Source: UBA7803 sp041690675
GTDB lineage: Bacteria; Pseudomonadota; Gammaproteobacteria; Pseudomonadales; Azotimanducaceae
Direction: 5' to 3'
DNA length: 60,853 nt
Assembly (NCBI GenBank): GCA_041690675.1
Contig: JAWLGU010000016.1
Span: 1 to 60,853, forward strand
The position numbers and the translations under genes are program-made. Position 1 is the stretch's first letter. The number at the start of each line of letters is the position of its first letter. A model generated the notes under the pieces. It was not told where the DNA came from. It ran no database searches and worked only from the letters and a program-made list of their open reading frames with translations. Shown here piece after piece: positions 42,498-52,807 of this stretch.

Positions 42498-45400
42498 TTG
42501 CTTCGTCTGCTGCTAAGACCGCTGCTGGTGATCCTCACCCTGGGGATGCTGGTGGTAGCGCTGTTTCAGGTGGCGGGCAGGGTGGCCGCCGCCCTGCTCG
42601 ACGGCGCGGAGCCCGTGGTCAACCGTCTCCTGGCGCCCCGCGGCATCCACATCTCCGGTCTGGAGGGCGACTGGCGCATGCTCAACCCCGTTCTGCGGCT
42701 CGATCGGGTGGAGCTGCGCGCTGGGCGCCTGGACGGGCTGGTGGTGGAGATCGACATGGTCGAGAGCGTGCTGCGAGGTACGCTGCTCGCCCGTCAGTTG
42801 AAGGTGGAGGACGTGAGGCTGCATTTCGAGAAGCCGGACGGTGAGCCGTGGCGGATGCCCTGGTCCGGTGGCGGCGCTGGTGAGCGGGATCCGCTGCCGT
42901 TCCTGCGCCACAGCTCTCAGCTCGAGCTTTCCGGCACCGTTTCCGTGGCACGGCCGGGTACGGCGGTTGCCGAGGTTGCGTTCAGCTACCTGGGGACCAA
43001 TCGCGGCGGGCGCCACCGCCACGCCCTGGAGCTGCGCAACCGCGGTGGCGACTGCGCTGACGGCTGTGTGCTCGCGGTGGAGTATCAGGGAGAGGCGGGC
43101 CTGTGGCCGTTGCGGCCGGCACGCACCCGCGTGCTGGCCACCGCCCACGGCTTTGAGCTGCCCAAGGCGCTCCTCGGACTCTCGCCGTTGCGCATCGCCG
43201 AGCTGGATCTGCGCTGGGACCGCGGCCCGGACGCGTCCAGCGGCAGCCTGGCGTTGACGGCGGAGCAGTTCGACATGCCGGGTGACGTCACCCTGGCCAC
43301 TCGGCTTCGCGGCGCCGTGCGCGGCGACGGCGAGACGCATCGCGGGGCGGTGCGCGAGTGGCAGGTGCGTCAGGGGGCGGAGGTCTGGGAGCTCCCGGAA
43401 ATGGCGGTGAACGCCGACGCCGAGGGGGTCTGGGTGTGGATGCCGAAGCTGGACCTGCAGCGGGCGGGGCAGTTCCTGGCTCAGGCCCTCTCCGGGGTCG
43501 GTCCGGCGGAGCGCTGGCTGAAGAATCTGAACGTGCGCGGCCAGGCACACAACCTGCGGGCGTTCTATCGCTTTTCCGGCGACCTGGGCTATGCCCTCAC
43601 CCTGGACGGGCTTGCCATCGACCCGTTCAAGGGCGTCCCGGCGGTGGCGAACGCCGGCGGTGAGCTGTTCGGCTTCGGGCAGGGCCTGCAGCTCAACCTG
43701 AACGCCCAGGACATGTCCCTGAGCTTCCCCGAGCTGTTCGACGAGGGCTGGCAGCTCCCTTACGCGCAAGGTGTGGTGCAGGCCTGGTTCGGGCGCGACT
43801 ACTTCGGCATCCGCGGTCTCAACCTCCGCGCCGATGCATTCGGCAGCCGCGCGGCGGGGCGTTTCGCCATGACCCGGCCCCAGGCCCGCGCCGGGCAGCG
43901 TCTGCTGATGCTCATCAGCACCGATCGCATGGACGTGGCGCAGGCTGTGCGGTTCGTTCCGCAGCGGTTGCCGGAGGGCCTGCGGCACTGGCTGAACACC
44001 GGTCCCCGCGGTGGGACACTGGAGCGGGCGCGCCTGGCCTATCAGGGGCAGTTTCGCGAGGAGCCTGGCGAGCTGGGCCGTCGCATGGAGCTGGCCGCCG
44101 AAATCCGGGACGGCCGCGTGCTCTACCACCCGGACTGGCCGGAGGTCACCGAGCTGGCGGCGCGGTTCGCCGTGGCGGGCTCCGCGGTGGACGTGGAGGT
44201 GGACGAAGGCCGCAGCGGCGGCGCGAGTCTCGGGGGCTCCCGGGTCCGGCTGGCGGAGGGTGCGTCGCTTGTGGACCTGGCTCTGGACGCCACTACGGAT
44301 GCCGACGACGCGCTGAATTTTCTGCGCGGCACGCCGATTTCTCGATGGGTGAGTTTCGTCGAGCCGGACTGGCGCGCGGCTGGCCCCCTGCGCCTGTCCG
44401 GCGACGTGCGGGTGCCGCTGGCGCCGGACGCCCCCCCGCCCGCGGTACGGCTGCGCGCGGATCTCGATGGGGTGGACGTGGCGCTGCCCGGCTACCGCCT
44501 GGAGCTGGAAAGGCTGCACGGCAGCTTCCGCTACCGCTTTCCCCATCACGTCGATGCCAGCGGCATCATCGGTAGTCTGTTCGGCGAGCCCGTCACCGTA
44601 GGGGCGCGTACCCGGGGCGAGCGGGTGCACATCGAGCTCGGCGGCCGTGTCCAGCCGACGGACTTGTGGCAGTTGATGGATCTGGACGATCCGGGGCTCG
44701 CTCGCGGGTCGCTGGATTACCAGGCGGATCTGGGCATTCCGTTGGCCGAGGGAGCCGTCCCGGAGCTGACGGTGTCTTCGCATCTGGACGGCCTGGCGTT
44801 GTCGCTGCCGGGTGGCTACGGCAAACCCGCGGACCGTCCGGAGCCGCTGGCCGTGAAGCTGGAGTTCCGTCCGGACCACCGGAATTTCAGCGCCGAGTAT
44901 CGGGATGCCCACGGATGGGTGCATTTTTCCGACCGATTGCTGCGAGGGTCCATCGGCTTCGACGAGCCCCCGTTGGACCCCATCTGGGTGGGCGACGAGC
45001 TGGTGCTGACGGGGGCGCTGGCCGGCTTCCGCCTGGAGGAAGTGCTGCCGGACGGCGAGGGGAGCGTCGCGGGACCGCGGTTCCCGCCCCTGCGACTGGA
45101 AGACCTGCGGGTGAACGAGATCGGTGTGGGCGACTTCGCCGTCACTGGCGCCGAGCTGAACGGCCGGATCGGCGCCGATGACCTGCAGCTCGGCATCCGC
45201 AGCACCGAGCTCAACGGCATCCTCTCGCGTCGCGGCGAAGAGCCTCTGAAAGTGATGCTGGAGACCCTGGACGTTCCCGGGGGCGACGCCGACGGGGACC
45301 GTGGCGACGTGCTGGACCCGGCCATGGTGACGGACCTGCCCGCGGCGGACGTGCAGGTCGACCGCCTCACGGTGGCCGGCGAGGACTACGGCCGGTGGCG

Positions 45401-46265
45401 CTTCAGCATGCGCCCGCAAGGCGACGATCTGAAGCTGGTGGATCTCCAGGCCCGGGTGCGTGGCGTGACCGTGGACGCACCCGAAGGCCTGGTGTGGCAT
45501 GGCGGCGCCAACGAAACCCGTTTCGCCGGGGCTCTGCGGGTGGAGGATCTGGCGAAGGTGCTGCCCCGCTGGGGCTACGCACCGAGCGTGAAGACCGAGT
45601 CGGCCTCGTTGAGCGGCACGTTTCGTTGGGCCGGCTCGCCCGTAGCGGTGGACCTGCTGAAGCTGCGGGGCCAGGGCCGCGCTCGCGCGGAGAACGGACA
45701 CTTCCTCGAGGTGGAGTCGGGCGCCGGGGCTCTGCGCATCCTCAGCTTGATGAACTTCACGGCCATCGCCAAGCGCATGAGCCTGAACTTCTCGGACGTC
45801 TTCGGCCGTGGGGTGAGCTTCGACGAGTTGGACGGCCGCATCGGCCTGGACGAGGGCGTGCTCGAGTTCCTCGAGCCCATGGCGGTGGACGGCACCGGCA
45901 GCCGTTTCCGTATCACGGGAACCGTGGACCTCGAGCAGGGCCGGCTGAACAACGAGATGCTGGTCACCCTGCCGGTGAGCCGCAGCCTGCCCTGGTACGC
46001 CGCGTACGTGGCGCTGGCCAATCCCCTGGCGGGGCTCGGGGTGCTGGTGGGTGAGCGGGTGCTGCGCAAGCCCCTGGAGCAGTTCAGCAGCGCCAAGTAC
46101 CGCATCGGTGGTACCTTAGACGACCCGGCGGTGGAGTTCGTCAGCGTCTTCGACGTGGGGGCGCCCGAGCAGGACGCCGCGGTGGCAGTAGACGCAGCCG
46201 CCGAGCCGGTGCGGCTGGAGCCGGCGCCTCAGCCGGAACCGGAGGCGGACGAAACGGATCAGTAG
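42498..46265 (+). CDS. yhdP: AsmA-like envelope protein YhdP
   Basis: 1255 residues, matching the family. An N-terminal anchor (LLLRPLLVILTLGMLVVALF) is followed by a long beta-rich groove (DUF3971/AsmA-like) that spans the periplasm and moves phospholipid toward the outer membrane. The C-terminal block NFTAIAKRMSLNFSDVFGRG and VDLEQGRLNNEMLVTLPV is conserved. TTG start 42498 has AAGGTA upstream. It follows rng as in many Gammaproteobacteria. Confidence 0.93.
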   Translation: MLRLLLRPLLVILTLGMLVVALFQVAGRVAAALLDGAEPVVNRLLAPRGIHISGLEGDWRMLNPVLRLDRVELRAGRLDGLVVEIDMVESVLRGTLLARQLKVEDVRLHFEKPDGEPWRMPWSGGGAGERDPLPFLRHSSQLELSGTVSVARPGTAVAEVAFSYLGTNRGGRHRHALELRNRGGDCADGCVLAVEYQGEAGLWPLRPARTRVLATAHGFELPKALLGLSPLRIAELDLRWDRGPDASSGSLALTAEQFDMPGDVTLATRLRGAVRGDGETHRGAVREWQVRQGAEVWELPEMAVNADAEGVWVWMPKLDLQRAGQFLAQALSGVGPAERWLKNLNVRGQAHNLRAFYRFSGDLGYALTLDGLAIDPFKGVPAVANAGGELFGFGQGLQLNLNAQDMSLSFPELFDEGWQLPYAQGVVQAWFGRDYFGIRGLNLRADAFGSRAAGRFAMTRPQARAGQRLLMLISTDRMDVAQAVRFVPQRLPEGLRHWLNTGPRGGTLERARLAYQGQFREEPGELGRRMELAAEIRDGRVLYHPDWPEVTELAARFAVAGSAVDVEVDEGRSGGASLGGSRVRLAEGASLVDLALDATTDADDALNFLRGTPISRWVSFVEPDWRAAGPLRLSGDVRVPLAPDAPPPAVRLRADLDGVDVALPGYRLELERLHGSFRYRFPHHVDASGIIGSLFGEPVTVGARTRGERVHIELGGRVQPTDLWQLMDLDDPGLARGSLDYQADLGIPLAEGAVPELTVSSHLDGLALSLPGGYGKPADRPEPLAVKLEFRPDHRNFSAEYRDAHGWVHFSDRLLRGSIGFDEPPLDPIWVGDELVLTGALAGFRLEEVLPDGEGSVAGPRFPPLRLEDLRVNEIGVGDFAVTGAELNGRIGADDLQLGIRSTELNGILSRRGEEPLKVMLETLDVPGGDADGDRGDVLDPAMVTDLPAADVQVDRLTVAGEDYGRWRFSMRPQGDDLKLVDLQARVRGVTVDAPEGLVWHGGANETRFAGALRVEDLAKVLPRWGYAPSVKTESASLSGTFRWAGSPVAVDLLKLRGQGRARAENGHFLEVESGAGALRILSLMNFTAIAKRMSLNFSDVFGRGVSFDELDGRIGLDEGVLEFLEPMAVDGTGSRFRITGTVDLEQGRLNNEMLVTLPVSRSLPWYAAYVALANPLAGLGVLVGERVLRKPLEQFSSAKYRIGGTLDDPAVEFVSVFDVGAPEQDAAVAVDAAAEPVRLEPAPQPEPEADETDQ

Positions 46266-46305
46266 CCGTATGGACAGCGGACAGCGTTTACCGACAGCGG
46301 AGCCT

Positions 46306-47751
46306 ATGAACGACGTATTGCAGCAAGCCCAGGCGCAGCTCTGGACCCCGGCAGAGATCGAGCAGACCGACGTGGAGCGGTTGATGAGCAAGCTGGCCAG
46401 CCGCTCCATCGATCTCGGCGAGCTGTTCTTCCAGCATCAGCGATCCGAGGCCTGGGCCCTGGAGGACGGCATCGTCAAGGAAGGGAGCTTCAGCGTCGAC
46501 CGGGGCGTAGGGGTGCGCGCGGTGAGCGGCGAGAAGACGGGATTCGCCTACGCGGAGGACATCCTGCTGCCGGCGCTCACGAGTGCCACCGATGCGGCGC
46601 GCTCCATCGCCCGGCACGGGCAGGAAGCCCGGGTGGACGTCTGGCGCAGGGTGCCTGCCGAGCCGCGCTATCCCGCCACCGACCCCATCGCCAGCATGGC
46701 GGAAGCCGACAAGGTGTCGTTGCTCGCCGAGGTGGATGCCGAGGCACGGCGCCAGGATCCGCGAGTGAAGGAGGTGAACGTTCGGCTGTCGGCGAGCCAC
46801 GAGTCGATATTGGTGATGGCTTCCGACGGTACCCTGGCGGCGGACGTGCGTCCCCTGGTGCGCCTGGACGTCTCGGTGATCGTGGAGCAGGGCGGGCGCC
46901 GCGAGCGCGGCTCGGCGGGCGGCGGCGGACGCGGCGACTTGAGCCGGGTCACCGCCGGCGGCTACGCGCTCGGCCTCGCGCGCGAGGCGGTGCGCACGGC
47001 GCTCGTGAATCTGGACGCGGAGGACGCCCCGGCGGGCGCCATGCCGGTGGTGCTCGGCCCGGGCTGGCCCGGGGTGCTGCTGCACGAGGCGGTGGGTCAC
47101 GGGCTCGAGGGCGATTTCAACCGGAAGGGCAGCTCGGCGTTCGCCAACCGCCTGGGGCAGCAGGTGGCGTCGAAGCTGTGCACGGTGGTGGACGACGGCA
47201 GTCTCGTGGGCCGGCGCGGATCCCTGACCGTGGACGACGAGGGCACCCCCACCGGCGAGACCGTGCTCATCGAGAACGGCGTTCTGGTAGGGTACATGCA
47301 GGACAAGCAGAACGCCCGGCTCATGGGCGCGCGGCCCACCGGCAACGGCCGGCGCCAGAGCTACGCTCACCTGCCCATGCCGCGCATGACCAACACCTTC
47401 ATGCGCCCGGGTCCCCACGACCCGGCGGAGATCATCGCCAGCGTGAACCGCGGGATTTACGCGGTGAACTTCGGCGGCGGCCAGGTGGACATCACCTCGG
47501 GGCGTTTCGTGTTCTCGGCGACGGAGGCGTACCTCATCGAAGGCGGCAGGGTGACCCGGCCCATTCGCGGCGCCACCCTCATCGGCAACGGCCCCGAAGT
47601 CATGAACCGGATATCCATGGTGGGCAACGACCTGGCCCTGGATCAGGGGGTGGGCGTGTGCGGCAAGGATGGCCAGAGCGTGCCCGTAGGCGTCGGTCAA
47701 CCCTCACTGAAGATCGACGAGGTCACGGTGGGGGGCACTCAGACCGGGTGA
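46306..47751 (+). CDS. tldD: Metalloprotease subunit TldD
   Basis: 481 residues from ATG 46306, the same length as E. coli TldD. With TldE/PmbA it forms a zinc protease that degrades unfolded peptides and matures RiPPs. The zinc motif LLHEAVGHGLEGDF is present, as is GVGVRAVSGEKTGFAYAEDI. The earlier ATG 46270 is in frame but lacks a ribosome site; GGAG precedes 46306. It overlaps yjgA by 13 bp, tail to tail. Confidence 0.96.
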   Translation: MNDVLQQAQAQLWTPAEIEQTDVERLMSKLASRSIDLGELFFQHQRSEAWALEDGIVKEGSFSVDRGVGVRAVSGEKTGFAYAEDILLPALTSATDAARSIARHGQEARVDVWRRVPAEPRYPATDPIASMAEADKVSLLAEVDAEARRQDPRVKEVNVRLSASHESILVMASDGTLAADVRPLVRLDVSVIVEQGGRRERGSAGGGGRGDLSRVTAGGYALGLAREAVRTALVNLDAEDAPAGAMPVVLGPGWPGVLLHEAVGHGLEGDFNRKGSSAFANRLGQQVASKLCTVVDDGSLVGRRGSLTVDDEGTPTGETVLIENGVLVGYMQDKQNARLMGARPTGNGRRQSYAHLPMPRMTNTFMRPGPHDPAEIIASVNRGIYAVNFGGGQVDITSGRFVFSATEAYLIEGGRVTRPIRGATLIGNGPEVMNRISMVGNDLALDQGVGVCGKDGQSVPVGVGQPSLKIDEVTVGGTQTG

Positions 47752-48281
47752 ACGGTGTCGCGCAGAAAGCGGAACAGGGTGCGGTACGCCGTCTTCTGCT
47801 GGTCGTCGCTCCTGGCCCGGTGCACCTGCTGGATCTTGTGGCGGAGCTGCTGGGCGTCGGCCTCCGGATGCGCGTGGAGAAACTCCGTCAGCGCGTCGGG
47901 CTCGGCGAGCAGCCGCTCGCGCCAGCGCTCGATCAGGTGGAACTCGTAGTGGGCCTCGGCGGAACGTCCCCTGAGGGTATCCAGGGCCGATTCCAGGGGG
48001 GCCACGTTCTCGTCGCGCATGAGCCGGCCGATGAACTGGAGCTGGCGCCGGCGCGCCTCGTGGGACGGGAATCGCTGATAGTCGGCAAGGGCGGCGCGCA
48101 ACGCGTCCGAGAGCGGCAGCTCGTCGAGATCCGCCGGCTTCATCCCGGCGAGCTCCTGCCCCAGCGCCTGCAGGCGCTGGGCCTGCCGCTTGCGCTCGGA
48201 CTTGCTTACGCGTTCGTCCGCACCGGGCTCGTGGCCTTTGGCGGGCTCCTGGCCGTGGGAATGTCGGTTTCTGCTGCCCAT
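47739..48281 (-). CDS. yjgA: 50S-subunit assembly factor DarP (YjgA/DUF615)
   Basis: 180 residues. Associates with late 50S precursors. VSKSERKRQAQRLQALGQEL, LPLSDALRAALADYQR, SHEARRRQLQFIGRLMRDE and RHKIQQVHRARSDD are diagnostic. ATG 48281 is chosen because upstream reading is antisense to the pmbA leader. It lies between tldD and pmbA, its common place. Confidence 0.94.
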   Translation of the reverse strand: MGSRNRHSHGQEPAKGHEPGADERVSKSERKRQAQRLQALGQELAGMKPADLDELPLSDALRAALADYQRFPSHEARRRQLQFIGRLMRDENVAPLESALDTLRGRSAEAHYEFHLIERWRERLLAEPDALTEFLHAHPEADAQQLRHKIQQVHRARSDDQQKTAYRTLFRFLRDTVHPV

Positions 48282-48336
48282 CGGCAGCAGCCTACCCCAT
48301 GGCGACGGAAATTCCAGAGATTTGCGGTGGAGAGTC

Positions 48337-49710
48337 ATGGCTAAGGAGATGGACAGACCGGGCGGCCCGGCTGCGGTGGATCTGCGAAGCAGCGAGGCCG
48401 AGCTGAAAGCCCTGGTGGGCGAGATCCTCGAGGAGGCGAGGCGCCAGGGGGCGAACGGGGCGGAGGTTTCCGTCAGTGCCGACACCGGACTGTCGGTGAG
48501 CGTGCGGAAAGGATGCCTCGAGACCATCGAGTTCAATCAGGACCGGGGCTTCGGCATCACCGTCTATTTCGGAACGCGCAAGGGCTCCGCCAGCACCTCC
48601 GACAGCAGCCGCGACGCCATCCGCGAGACGGTGCGCGCGGCGGCGGACATCGCCCGCTTCACCCAGGAAGATCCGTGCAACGGTCTGGCCGATCCGGAGC
48701 TCATGCCTGCGGCCCTGCCGGAGCTGGATCTGTTTCACCCCTGGGATCTGGACCCGGCGCGGGCGGAGGCGCTGGCGCTGGAGTGCGAGAACGCCGCCTT
48801 CGAGCACGACTCCCGGGTGGTGAACTCGGAAGGGGCCCAGGTCAGCTCCCAGCAATCCTGCCGGGTCTACGGCAACAGCCACGGCTTCGTCGGCAGCTAC
48901 CTCGGCACCCGCCACGGGGTGAGCTGCATGGTCATTGCCGAGGACGCCGGAGGCATGCAGCGCGACTACTGGTATACGGTGGCCCGGGATCCCGAAGCGC
49001 TCGAGGCGCCGGGCGCGGTGGGTGCGCGCGCCGCCCGCCGGGCGGTGGCGCGGCTGTCGCCGCGGCGGGTGCAGACCGGGCGGGTCCCGGTGCTGTATGC
49101 GCCGGAGGTGGCTACGGGCCTGGTGGGGCACCTGCTCGGCGCTCTCTCCGGCGGTGCTCAGTACCGCAAGGCGTCGTTCCTGCTGAACGCGCTGGGTGAG
49201 CCGGTGGCGGCGGAGCACCTGAGCCTGGTGGAAGAACCCCATCTGCCGCGACGCATCGGCAGCGCCGCCTTCGACGGCGACGGCGTCGCGACCTGGCCGA
49301 AGGCCTTCGTGGACCACGGAGTGGTGAGCAGCTACATCCTCTCCGCGTACTCGGCGCGGCGCCTGGGGTTGCGCACCACGGGCAATGCGGGCGGCGTGTT
49401 CAATCTCACCGTCCGGGGCGAGACCCGGCCCGTACCCGAGATCCTGCGGGCCATGGGCCGGGGCCTTCTGGTCACGGAGCTCATGGGGCAGGGGGTGAAC
49501 AGCGTCACCGGCGACTACTCCCGGGGCGCCTCCGGGTTCTGGGTGGAGAACGGCGAGATCACCTTCCCCGTGGAGGAGATCACGATCGCCGGCAATCTCA
49601 AGGAGATGTACAAGGCGCTCGAACTGGTGGGCGACGATCTGGACGAGCGGGGCAACATCCGCACCCCAAGCCTCTTGATCGGGGCGATGACCGTGGCGGG
49701 GGAGGGCTGA
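48337..49710 (+). CDS. pmbA: Metalloprotease subunit PmbA/TldE
   Basis: 457 residues. Partner of TldD; it lacks the HExxxH zinc site, as expected. GFGITVYFGTRKGSASTSD, GALSGGAQYRKASFLLNALG, TTGNAGGVFNLTV and VTGDYSRGASGFWVENGEI match the family. ATG 48337 has GGAG four bases upstream. Divergent from yjgA. Confidence 0.95.
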   Translation: MAKEMDRPGGPAAVDLRSSEAELKALVGEILEEARRQGANGAEVSVSADTGLSVSVRKGCLETIEFNQDRGFGITVYFGTRKGSASTSDSSRDAIRETVRAAADIARFTQEDPCNGLADPELMPAALPELDLFHPWDLDPARAEALALECENAAFEHDSRVVNSEGAQVSSQQSCRVYGNSHGFVGSYLGTRHGVSCMVIAEDAGGMQRDYWYTVARDPEALEAPGAVGARAARRAVARLSPRRVQTGRVPVLYAPEVATGLVGHLLGALSGGAQYRKASFLLNALGEPVAAEHLSLVEEPHLPRRIGSAAFDGDGVATWPKAFVDHGVVSSYILSAYSARRLGLRTTGNAGGVFNLTVRGETRPVPEILRAMGRGLLVTELMGQGVNSVTGDYSRGASGFWVENGEITFPVEEITIAGNLKEMYKALELVGDDLDERGNIRTPSLLIGAMTVAGEG

Positions 49711-49771
49711 TCACGCGGTTCATGATCGGTGGCGGCGGGGGTGATCGGGAGACCGCGGCACGGTCCGGCGG

Positions 49772-51763
49772 TTACTCGATATGGATTCGAGTGACCCGAA
49801 CCGTGGTACCGCGGATGCGCTCCGCCCAGCACACCGTGGTTGTCGGGATCCGTTCCCCGAACGTCGGTGAGTACCACCCCAAGATCGGCTTCGTGGACCC
49901 ACGCCGTGCGTCGGGCACTCCGCCCTCCGCGCTCATTCGGATACGCCGGCCGCTGGCGCGGGCGATGAGTTGTGACCCTGACACCTGGACGTCAACGTCC
50001 GGATGAAAGTGCCAGAATCGCTCGATCTGATGCACACCCCGGCATAGCACGCGATCAGTGATCTCGAGGACTTTGTCGGCCTTCCTGTAGCGTACGCTCC
50101 TCTCGTGGCGCACCGGGTCCCTCAGCCGCTCATAGCCGTCCTGCCAGGCCACCAGATGGTCCTCCTCATCGCCGGTCGTCCAGTGTGTGCAGCCGGCCCG
50201 GTAGTGTCGGAGCCACAGGAACTTGCCGCCGCTGACGGCCTGACTCTGCCCATCGACCCGGAGGGTGTTGTGGGCGGCGGTGCTGCGGAAGTACTCGCGC
50301 CACTCGGTGTCGGCCTGGTAGGCATAGGTGCCCGGGTCGATCAGAATGGGGTGACCGCCAACGGACAGGCAGACAGACAGCGCATCGGCGTGGCCATGAG
50401 CCGCTATGGAGGTGTAACCCAACGGGCCCGCGTCGACGGTGACCCGAACTTCGCTGCCGGTGTCGAATCGATCCCCGACCAGGTAGTAGCCGCCCGTAGG
50501 AAACCGGCGCCCCGGGACGAATGCCGCCGATGCACCTTCCAGTATTTCGAAATCGCGCTCTGCGCCGGCGGGGAGCAGCCAGCGGCACTCCTCGCTGTAG
50601 CGTCGCGACGCCTTCTTGAACTCCGGGCGCTGGAATCGCACGGCGGCCAACGACAATGGCATCTGGAACGATGTCCATCCAGGTTCGGGGGCCAGAGGCA
50701 GCACCAGCGCATCATCGGCGTCGCCGAACATCGGCAGGCCGCCACTCACGTCCATCATCGAAGTCACGAAGGTGAGCATGCTCTTCAGGCGCTCCCAGTA
50801 GCCTTCGCGCATGGGGCGGCCAGCGGCCTCTGCTGCCAGTCCGGCGTAGATCATGAACTCCAGCACGAAGTGCTGGTAGAACATCGACTGCTCTCGGTTG
50901 ACCCCGTCCGGGGCGTTCTGTTTCTCCACCTCGCGGTCGAGAATGTGGTGCGCGGTGGCGGCCCAGCGCCCGCAAACGCGCCAATGTGGCCAGGTGAGAG
51001 CGGCGACCAGAAGCCCCGCCGCCTCGCCGATCAGATGATTGTTGGCGGAGGAGAAACGGGAGAAGTGGCCGGCGATGAAGTGCTGGTGCTGATAGATGCG
51101 CTCCAACCATGCCTTCCGAAGCGCGGCTCCCTCCGCGCCGGCGAACAGCCCGGAGCCAGCGCCGCCGATGAGAGCCCAGACCGCGCTCCAGTTGATCAGA
51201 CGAATTGCCAGTTCCAGGGAACTGGTCCAGTTCGCTCCCCGGGTGTAGGGGCACTGCTCGAGCCAACTCCGGAGCATGTCGGCGAGCCCCGCAAGATAGC
51301 GCTCGTTCCCGGTGAGCGCGTACGCCTGCGCCAGGTGAACCAGCTGGTGGTGTCGGTTCAGCAACCAGAAGTATTTGATGTCGCCCACGCGCTGGCTGTC
51401 GCGGTAATCCAGGCTCTTGCCGTAGCTCAAGGGCAGCTCGTGACCGGTAACGGGATTCCGGTTCCAGTTCACCGGCGCATCCAGCAGGATGCGCTTGCCG
51501 AGCAGCACCAGATCCCCGGCGAGCACACGCTCGCCCCGTGCCAGGTAGGGCGCCGCTTCAACGGAATTCAGCTCGGGGGCGGCCACCAGGGTGATGCCGG
51601 GCTTGTTCAGGTCTGCCGCGGGCACCTGGCGCGCAACACCGAGGCCCAGACGTTCCAGATTCATCCGTGCGGCCTGCATCGAACGGTGCAGCGTCTCCGG
51701 AACGGACATGGCCTGCAGCCGATTCCGGTACCAGGCGAGCTTGCCTACGGCACCCGTGTTCAT
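49772..51763 (-). CDS. Heparinase II/III-family protein
   Basis: 663 residues. An alpha/alpha-toroid N-terminal domain (WTSSLELAIRLINWSAVWAL, EQSMFYQHFVLEFMIYAG, GLPMFGDADDALVLPL) is followed by a beta-sandwich domain (YTSIAAHGHADALSVCLSVG, ILIDPGTYAYQADTEWREYF, TAAHNTLRVDGQSQA). Related enzymes cut glycosaminoglycans or alginate by beta-elimination. No signal peptide is present, unlike degradative lyases, and it lies in a biosynthetic cluster, so a role in editing cytoplasmic or membrane-bound polymer is more likely than feeding. Confidence 0.85.
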   Translation of the reverse strand: MNTGAVGKLAWYRNRLQAMSVPETLHRSMQAARMNLERLGLGVARQVPAADLNKPGITLVAAPELNSVEAAPYLARGERVLAGDLVLLGKRILLDAPVNWNRNPVTGHELPLSYGKSLDYRDSQRVGDIKYFWLLNRHHQLVHLAQAYALTGNERYLAGLADMLRSWLEQCPYTRGANWTSSLELAIRLINWSAVWALIGGAGSGLFAGAEGAALRKAWLERIYQHQHFIAGHFSRFSSANNHLIGEAAGLLVAALTWPHWRVCGRWAATAHHILDREVEKQNAPDGVNREQSMFYQHFVLEFMIYAGLAAEAAGRPMREGYWERLKSMLTFVTSMMDVSGGLPMFGDADDALVLPLAPEPGWTSFQMPLSLAAVRFQRPEFKKASRRYSEECRWLLPAGAERDFEILEGASAAFVPGRRFPTGGYYLVGDRFDTGSEVRVTVDAGPLGYTSIAAHGHADALSVCLSVGGHPILIDPGTYAYQADTEWREYFRSTAAHNTLRVDGQSQAVSGGKFLWLRHYRAGCTHWTTGDEEDHLVAWQDGYERLRDPVRHERSVRYRKADKVLEITDRVLCRGVHQIERFWHFHPDVDVQVSGSQLIARASGRRIRMSAEGGVPDARRGSTKPILGWYSPTFGERIPTTTVCWAERIRGTTVRVTRIHIE

Positions 51764-51776
51764 CGGAGTTCGCCGT

Positions 51777-52805
51777 TCAACTCAGCCGGCCGACGAAGGT
51801 GCTCAGTCGGCGCCACAGATAGGGAATGGTGGGCCCACGGTGGGCGCGGTTGGCCCACAGTGCCCTGGTCACGGCGCCTGGGAAGCCCAGCGTTAGCCCG
51901 AGCAGAGTCCAGGGGTTGGCCTGGGTGGGCTCGGGTGGGTATCCGGCCTGGCGCATCGCCGACCCGGCTACGAGCTGGGCCAGCCAGATCTCTTCCGGCG
52001 TCAGCCCGCCCCGGCGCCACTGTCCAGCGGACGACGTGAAGATCCCGGACGCGGCGCGGGTGTCGTCCCGGGAGCTGTTGTGGCGGCTGACGTCCAGCAT
52101 GGCCGGCTCGAAATTCACGCCCAAGGCGGCGCACAGGCGGCGGGTCTCGGCCTCGGGGTGCCGAACCAGGTCTTCATAGCGGACGATGCGTACCTGGGGA
52201 TCCGGTACGTTGAGCTCGACCCATTTCAGCTGAGCCATGCTGGACCGCCACAGCATGCTGGTGGTGAGTGGGTGGTACAGCTGCGCCAGCCGCTCGCCGT
52301 GAGACGACCTCCGCCAGCGGTTCTTGTAGGAGACGAGAAAATCACGCACGTCGCGCACGCAGATGATGATGGTGGCATCGGGATAGAACCTGAGAATGGA
52401 GTCCAGGTGGAAGATGTCTCTAGGCGCGTTGTTGCCCCAGCGGACCTTCCCTGCCCCTGCCGCCTCGAGCTGCAGCCCCATGAAACGGTCGAAGAGCTCG
52501 GGATAGCTGCGCGCTCCAAGCAGTGCCTCCCGCCGCAGCGGATCGGCGAACAAGGCATCGATGCGGTGCTGGTCGTCGTGCTGATTGAACCGTCCGTAGA
52601 TGGAGAGCAGACGCTCCACGGCCTGATGCCTGGCTTCCGCCTCGCGCAATGGCCCGAACTGGTCGCGCCGCGCATAGATGTCCTCGAAGAAGTGGATCTC
52701 CCCCGGCATGAAGATCCGAGAATGATTCCCAAGGATCGTTGCCGTCAGGGTGGTGCCGGATCGTGGGGTGCCCACCACGAATACTGGGGCTCGGTTTGGC
52801 GCCAT
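51777..52805 (-). CDS. Sulfotransferase family protein 4
   Basis: 342 residues. PAPS loop VFVVGTPRSGTTLTATILGN (about 8-27), FMPGEIHFFEDIY, and the 3'-phosphate motif ICVRDVRDFLVSYKNRW (about 143-159). A canonical cytoplasmic sulfotransferase, different in sequence from the other three. ATG 52805 is chosen; GTG 52811 overlaps the glycosyltransferase stop in GTGA and is also possible. Cotranscribed with the heparinase-like gene 13 bases downstream. Confidence 0.88.
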   Translation of the reverse strand: MAPNRAPVFVVGTPRSGTTLTATILGNHSRIFMPGEIHFFEDIYARRDQFGPLREAEARHQAVERLLSIYGRFNQHDDQHRIDALFADPLRREALLGARSYPELFDRFMGLQLEAAGAGKVRWGNNAPRDIFHLDSILRFYPDATIIICVRDVRDFLVSYKNRWRRSSHGERLAQLYHPLTTSMLWRSSMAQLKWVELNVPDPQVRIVRYEDLVRHPEAETRRLCAALGVNFEPAMLDVSRHNSSRDDTRAASGIFTSSAGQWRRGGLTPEEIWLAQLVAGSAMRQAGYPPEPTQANPWTLLGLTLGFPGAVTRALWANRAHRGPTIPYLWRRLSTFVGRLS

Positions 52806-52807
52806 GC

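Noticed and set aside
42513..45701. 1062-codon minus-strand reading opposite yhdP
   Set aside because: His/Gln/Arg-rich composition typical of antisense frames in GC-rich genes; yhdP is conserved.
46288..47700. 470-codon minus-strand reading opposite tldD
   Set aside because: Shadow frame; tldD carries the zinc motif and full length.
50105..52039. 644-codon plus-strand reading opposite the heparinase II/III gene
   Set aside because: Shadow frame with biased composition and no family similarity.
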